Origin: Gammaproteobacteria bacterium
Lineage (GTDB): Bacteria > Pseudomonadota > Gammaproteobacteria > SZUA-229
Length of the DNA: 8,742 nucleotides
Direction of reading: 5' to 3'
Assembly (NCBI GenBank): GCA_029880105.1
Contig: JAOUPA010000078.1
Span: 1 to 8,742, forward strand
Part shown: positions 6,515-8,742 of the stretch, piece after piece
Numbering within the stretch: position 1 is the stretch's first letter
Layout: each line of letters begins with the position of its first letter
Made by a program: the position numbers and the translations under genes
Notes under the pieces: generated by a model
The model's database searches: none
What the model saw: the letters and a program-made list of their open reading frames with translations, nothing else
What the model was told of the DNA's origin: nothing

Positions 6515-7396
6515 ATGATAATCACCTTTTACGGTGTTCGCGGCTCAGCCCCTATGCCGGGGCCAACAACGGTCAAATATGGCGGTAACACCTCCTGCGT
6601 TCATATTGCGCTGGACAACGGACAGGACGTAATTCTTGATTCAGGCACTGGTATGAGACAACTTGGCCATAGGCTTTTATATAAAACGACACCGATTAAT
6701 ATTATTCTTTCACACGTACACTGGGACCATATACAGGGCTATCCCTTCTTTGCCCCTATATTTCAGCCCGAACGACAAATTGATATATTCAGTAGCGTCG
6801 ATATCTGCGAACACTCTGCCTGTACATTATTGCGACAGCTTGATGGCATTAATTTTCCGGTCAGGGTCGATGAGTTGCCTTCAAAAAACACCTGTATTGC
6901 CCACGATGTTGAGACCATTTTGTCTGGCCGAGGCATTCACATCAGTAAAAAACCGCTCAACCACCCAGGTGGAGGCACTGCTTACCGATTTACAGAAGAT
7001 GGCATGAGCTGCGCCTATGTCACTGATAACGAACTTGATCCGCCTTACAAATTACATACTACCTATGATGAATGGGTCGAATTCCTACACGGGGTCGATG
7101 TTCTCATTCACGATGCGCAGTACACTGAAGATGATATGCCACACAAGCACGGCTGGGGCCACTCCCTGATTTCCCAGGTCAGGCAACTAGCTATCGATGC
7201 CGAAGTAGGCACACTAGTCATGTTCCACCACGACCCCGACCGTACTGACAGTGAACTGGACGAAATTCAGATAGAAAATGACGCCCACTTTAAACACAAA
7301 CGTAATCCAGCAAATAGTCTCTGCGCCGCTGAGGGCATGCGCATCAAACTCTCAAAATCTATTGCAGGCGGCGACACAAAGGTTGAACTTCTTTAG
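6515..7396 (+). CDS. MBL-fold metallo-hydrolase (beta-lactamase superfamily, phosphodiesterase-like)
   Basis: This is a 293-residue cytoplasmic metallo-beta-lactamase-fold hydrolase. It opens with FYGVRGSAPMPGP and YGGNTSC, the N-terminal signature of a subfamily often annotated as cyclic-nucleotide-phosphodiesterase-like or PhnP/RNase Z-related hydrolases. The metal site looks complete: HVHWDH at 67-72, H150 in NHPGGG, D171 in VTDNE, and H238/H239 in FHHDP. A further HDAQY motif (199-203) is typical of the subfamily, and W70 and the GWGHS segment (about 214-218) probably line the site. An intact two-metal hydrolase is therefore likely, but the substrate cannot be read from the sequence. In other bacteria the same domain occurs fused to sensory modules; here it stands alone. 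A proper AAGGA ribosome site lies 6 bases before the ATG. galE follows after 9 bases, so the two are probably one operon. Confidence 0.85.
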   Translation: MIITFYGVRGSAPMPGPTTVKYGGNTSCVHIALDNGQDVILDSGTGMRQLGHRLLYKTTPINIILSHVHWDHIQGYPFFAPIFQPERQIDIFSSVDICEHSACTLLRQLDGINFPVRVDELPSKNTCIAHDVETILSGRGIHISKKPLNHPGGGTAYRFTEDGMSCAYVTDNELDPPYKLHTTYDEWVEFLHGVDVLIHDAQYTEDDMPHKHGWGHSLISQVRQLAIDAEVGTLVMFHHDPDRTDSELDEIQIENDAHFKHKRNPANSLCAAEGMRIKLSKSIAGGDTKVELL

Positions 7397-7405
7397 GGTA
7401 ATACA

Positions 7406-8380
7406 ATGAAAATTCTTGTAGTGGGCGGGGCTGGCTATATCGGCTCTCACATGGTCAAACAGCTCGTCTTATCAAACCATGATGTCATCGCTCTGGACAA
7501 CCTGAGTTGCGGCTATGAAGACGCCGTTAAATACGGTGAACTGGTAATCGGTGACCTGGGCAACAAAGAGACACTGGATCAGTTATTCAACGCGCATCAG
7601 TTTGATGCCGTAATGCACTTTGCTGCTTTTATCGAAGTTGGTGAATCAGTGCTCAACCCGGCCAAGTATTACCAGAACAATGTTGCCAATACCCAGGTAT
7701 TACTCGATGCCATGATTAAACACGACGTCAGAAATTTCATTTTTTCATCTACCGCCGCCATTTTTGGCGAACCCGAATACACACCAATTGATGAAAAACA
7801 CAGCAAGCAACCCATTAATCCCTATGGCCGCACCAAACTGATGGTGGAACAGATACTGGAAGATTACGACAATGCCTACGGACTAAAATCTACCTGTCTG
7901 CGCTATTTCAATGCTGCTGGCGCTGACCCGGATGGTGAACTGGGTGAACGCCATAACCCGGAATCTCACCTGGTTCCCCTGATATTACAGGCTGCCTCTG
8001 GCCGCCGTGAAGATATAAAAATTTTCGGACAGGATTACCCTACCAATGATGGCACCTGTGTACGCGATTATGTGCACATCAATGATCTTTGCGAGGCACA
8101 TTCACTGGCTCTCACCAGAATGCAGGCAACAGGGCAGAGCGCCCGCTACAACCTGGGCAATGGCAGGGGTTTTTCTGTAAAGCAGGTAATCGATACCTCA
8201 AAACAGGTTACAGGTATTGATTTCAAGGTAGTTACCACAGAACGACGTGCAGGTGACCCAGCGGTACTGGTTGCCGACTCAGCACTCGCAAAAAAAGAAT
8301 TGGGCTGGCAGCCTAAATTTGATCAACTGGAAACTATTATCGAAACCGCGTGGCAATGGGAAACGACTTTCTTTAAGTAA
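7406..8380 (+). CDS. galE: UDP-glucose 4-epimerase GalE
   Basis: This is a 324-residue short-chain dehydrogenase-type epimerase that interconverts UDP-glucose and UDP-galactose with tightly bound NAD, supplying galactose for lipopolysaccharide and exopolysaccharide. The Rossmann NAD motif is GGAGYIGS (G7, G10, G13), followed by LDNLSCG at the end of the second strand. The catalytic residues are T116 in SSTAAIFG (aligned with the Ser of the E. coli enzyme) and the Y140-x3-K144 pair in YGRTK. Conserved epimerase segments LRYFNAAGADPDG, GERHNPESHLVPL, DGTCVRDYVH and RRAGDP are all present. The position usually occupied by Tyr in the S-x-A-x-Y-G motif is Phe (F120), a conservative change. The length is at the short end of the usual 330-340. 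The ATG lies 9 bases after the preceding stop, with AGGG overlapping that stop as ribosome site. Confidence 0.95.
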   Translation: MKILVVGGAGYIGSHMVKQLVLSNHDVIALDNLSCGYEDAVKYGELVIGDLGNKETLDQLFNAHQFDAVMHFAAFIEVGESVLNPAKYYQNNVANTQVLLDAMIKHDVRNFIFSSTAAIFGEPEYTPIDEKHSKQPINPYGRTKLMVEQILEDYDNAYGLKSTCLRYFNAAGADPDGELGERHNPESHLVPLILQAASGRREDIKIFGQDYPTNDGTCVRDYVHINDLCEAHSLALTRMQATGQSARYNLGNGRGFSVKQVIDTSKQVTGIDFKVVTTERRAGDPAVLVADSALAKKELGWQPKFDQLETIIETAWQWETTFFK

Positions 8381-8401
8381 CACGCTTACACACTTGCTTA
8401 T

Positions 8402-8742
8402 CTAATCACTCGGCAACAAGGCATTTCGCAAATCAGAAAGAATACGATGTGTATTGTGACAACGGGCACACACGGTGACTGCAATTTCCCCCATCAACTT
8501 CTGACTCTCCTTGACCTGATCTTTCGCAATATGTGTCTGCAATGTTTCAAAACGCTGCCAGGTTGCCTTACCCAGTATCCGCTCTTTTGGATATTCATCA
8601 TCTTCATGACAGGCCTCGCAGCTACCGCCTAATTTCTGTAACTGGCTGGTGAGAAGCTTACTGGCATCAAGGGCAACTGCTTTATTACCATCATCCAGGG
8701 CTATCAGAATTCGATTAACCGAGTCTGACAGGGCCTCCATAT
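8402..8742 (-). CDS. Small diheme c-type cytochrome, C-terminal part (5' end outside window)
   Basis: The last 112 residues or so of a probable periplasmic electron-transfer protein are visible. The frame is still open at the window edge, so the ATG at 8740 is probably internal and a signal peptide should lie outside. Counting from that Met, two heme c attachment sites CEACH (41-45) and CARCH (91-95) are present, 50 residues apart. Each is preceded by a long amphipathic helix, and the second is followed by NTHR, resembling the C-x-x-C-H-x-x-Y/F-R ending of cytochrome c' type helical bundles. Distal heme ligands cannot be assigned with certainty. The gene converges on galE with 21 bases between stops and no visible terminator. 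I do not recognise a named gene. It may be a shock-response or c'-like electron carrier, but this is inference. Confidence 0.75.
   Translation of the reverse strand, partial: MEALSDSVNRILIALDDGNKAVALDASKLLTSQLQKLGGSCEACHEDDEYPKERILGKATWQRFETLQTHIAKDQVKESQKLMGEIAVTVCARCHNTHRILSDLRNALLPSD

Noticed and set aside
8381..8401. Possible terminator between galE and the cytochrome gene
   Set aside because: The 21-base gap has no inverted repeat of useful length and no T-run.

Overview
The window reads as an ordinary chromosomal stretch of a gammaproteobacterium with moderate, slightly AT-leaning base composition (judged by eye, not computed). The evidence is a gsp-type type II secretion operon in the usual order, plus yrfG-like and cysQ-like genes that match Enterobacteria/Pseudomonas-type proteins. 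I cannot name a genus. No insertion sequence, CRISPR array, tRNA, rRNA, attachment site or prophage gene is visible, and nothing marks a transferred island.

Region 1 (1-4299, + strand) is the distal half of a type II secretion operon: the end of gspI, then gspJ, gspK, gspL, gspM and gspN. Every junction is a direct abutment or a 1-4 base overlap, so this is one translationally coupled unit. GspI, GspJ and GspK are the minor pseudopilins at the pseudopilus tip. GspL and GspM form the inner-membrane platform that links the cytoplasmic ATPase to the pseudopilus. GspN is the non-universal last subunit. A small cysteine-cluster protein of the YkgJ type (4324-4734) follows 24 bases later and is probably co-transcribed.

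Region 2 (4738-6311) is a divergent pair. A HAD-family nucleotidase like YrfG lies on the minus strand and converges on the cysteine-cluster gene with only 3 bases between the stops. A CysQ-type 3'(2'),5'-bisphosphate nucleotidase lies on the plus strand. They share a roughly 90-base intergenic region that contains a perfect TATAAT. The nudE gene that often accompanies this pair in related bacteria is absent here.

Region 3 (6312-8380) starts with a 203-base gene-free leader that carries a good sigma70-like promoter. Its -35 element is one arm of the inverted repeat TGTAAA-N7-TTTACA. Downstream are a metallo-beta-lactamase-fold hydrolase with a full set of metal ligands and, 9 bases later, galE (UDP-glucose 4-epimerase).

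Region 4 (8402-8742, minus strand) is the C-terminal part of a small diheme c-type cytochrome that converges on galE and runs off the window. I found no clear evidence for a previously undescribed system. The most checkable curiosities are the operator-like repeat before the hydrolase gene, a strong hairpin inside gspL, and the repeated helix-CXXCH layout of the cytochrome.
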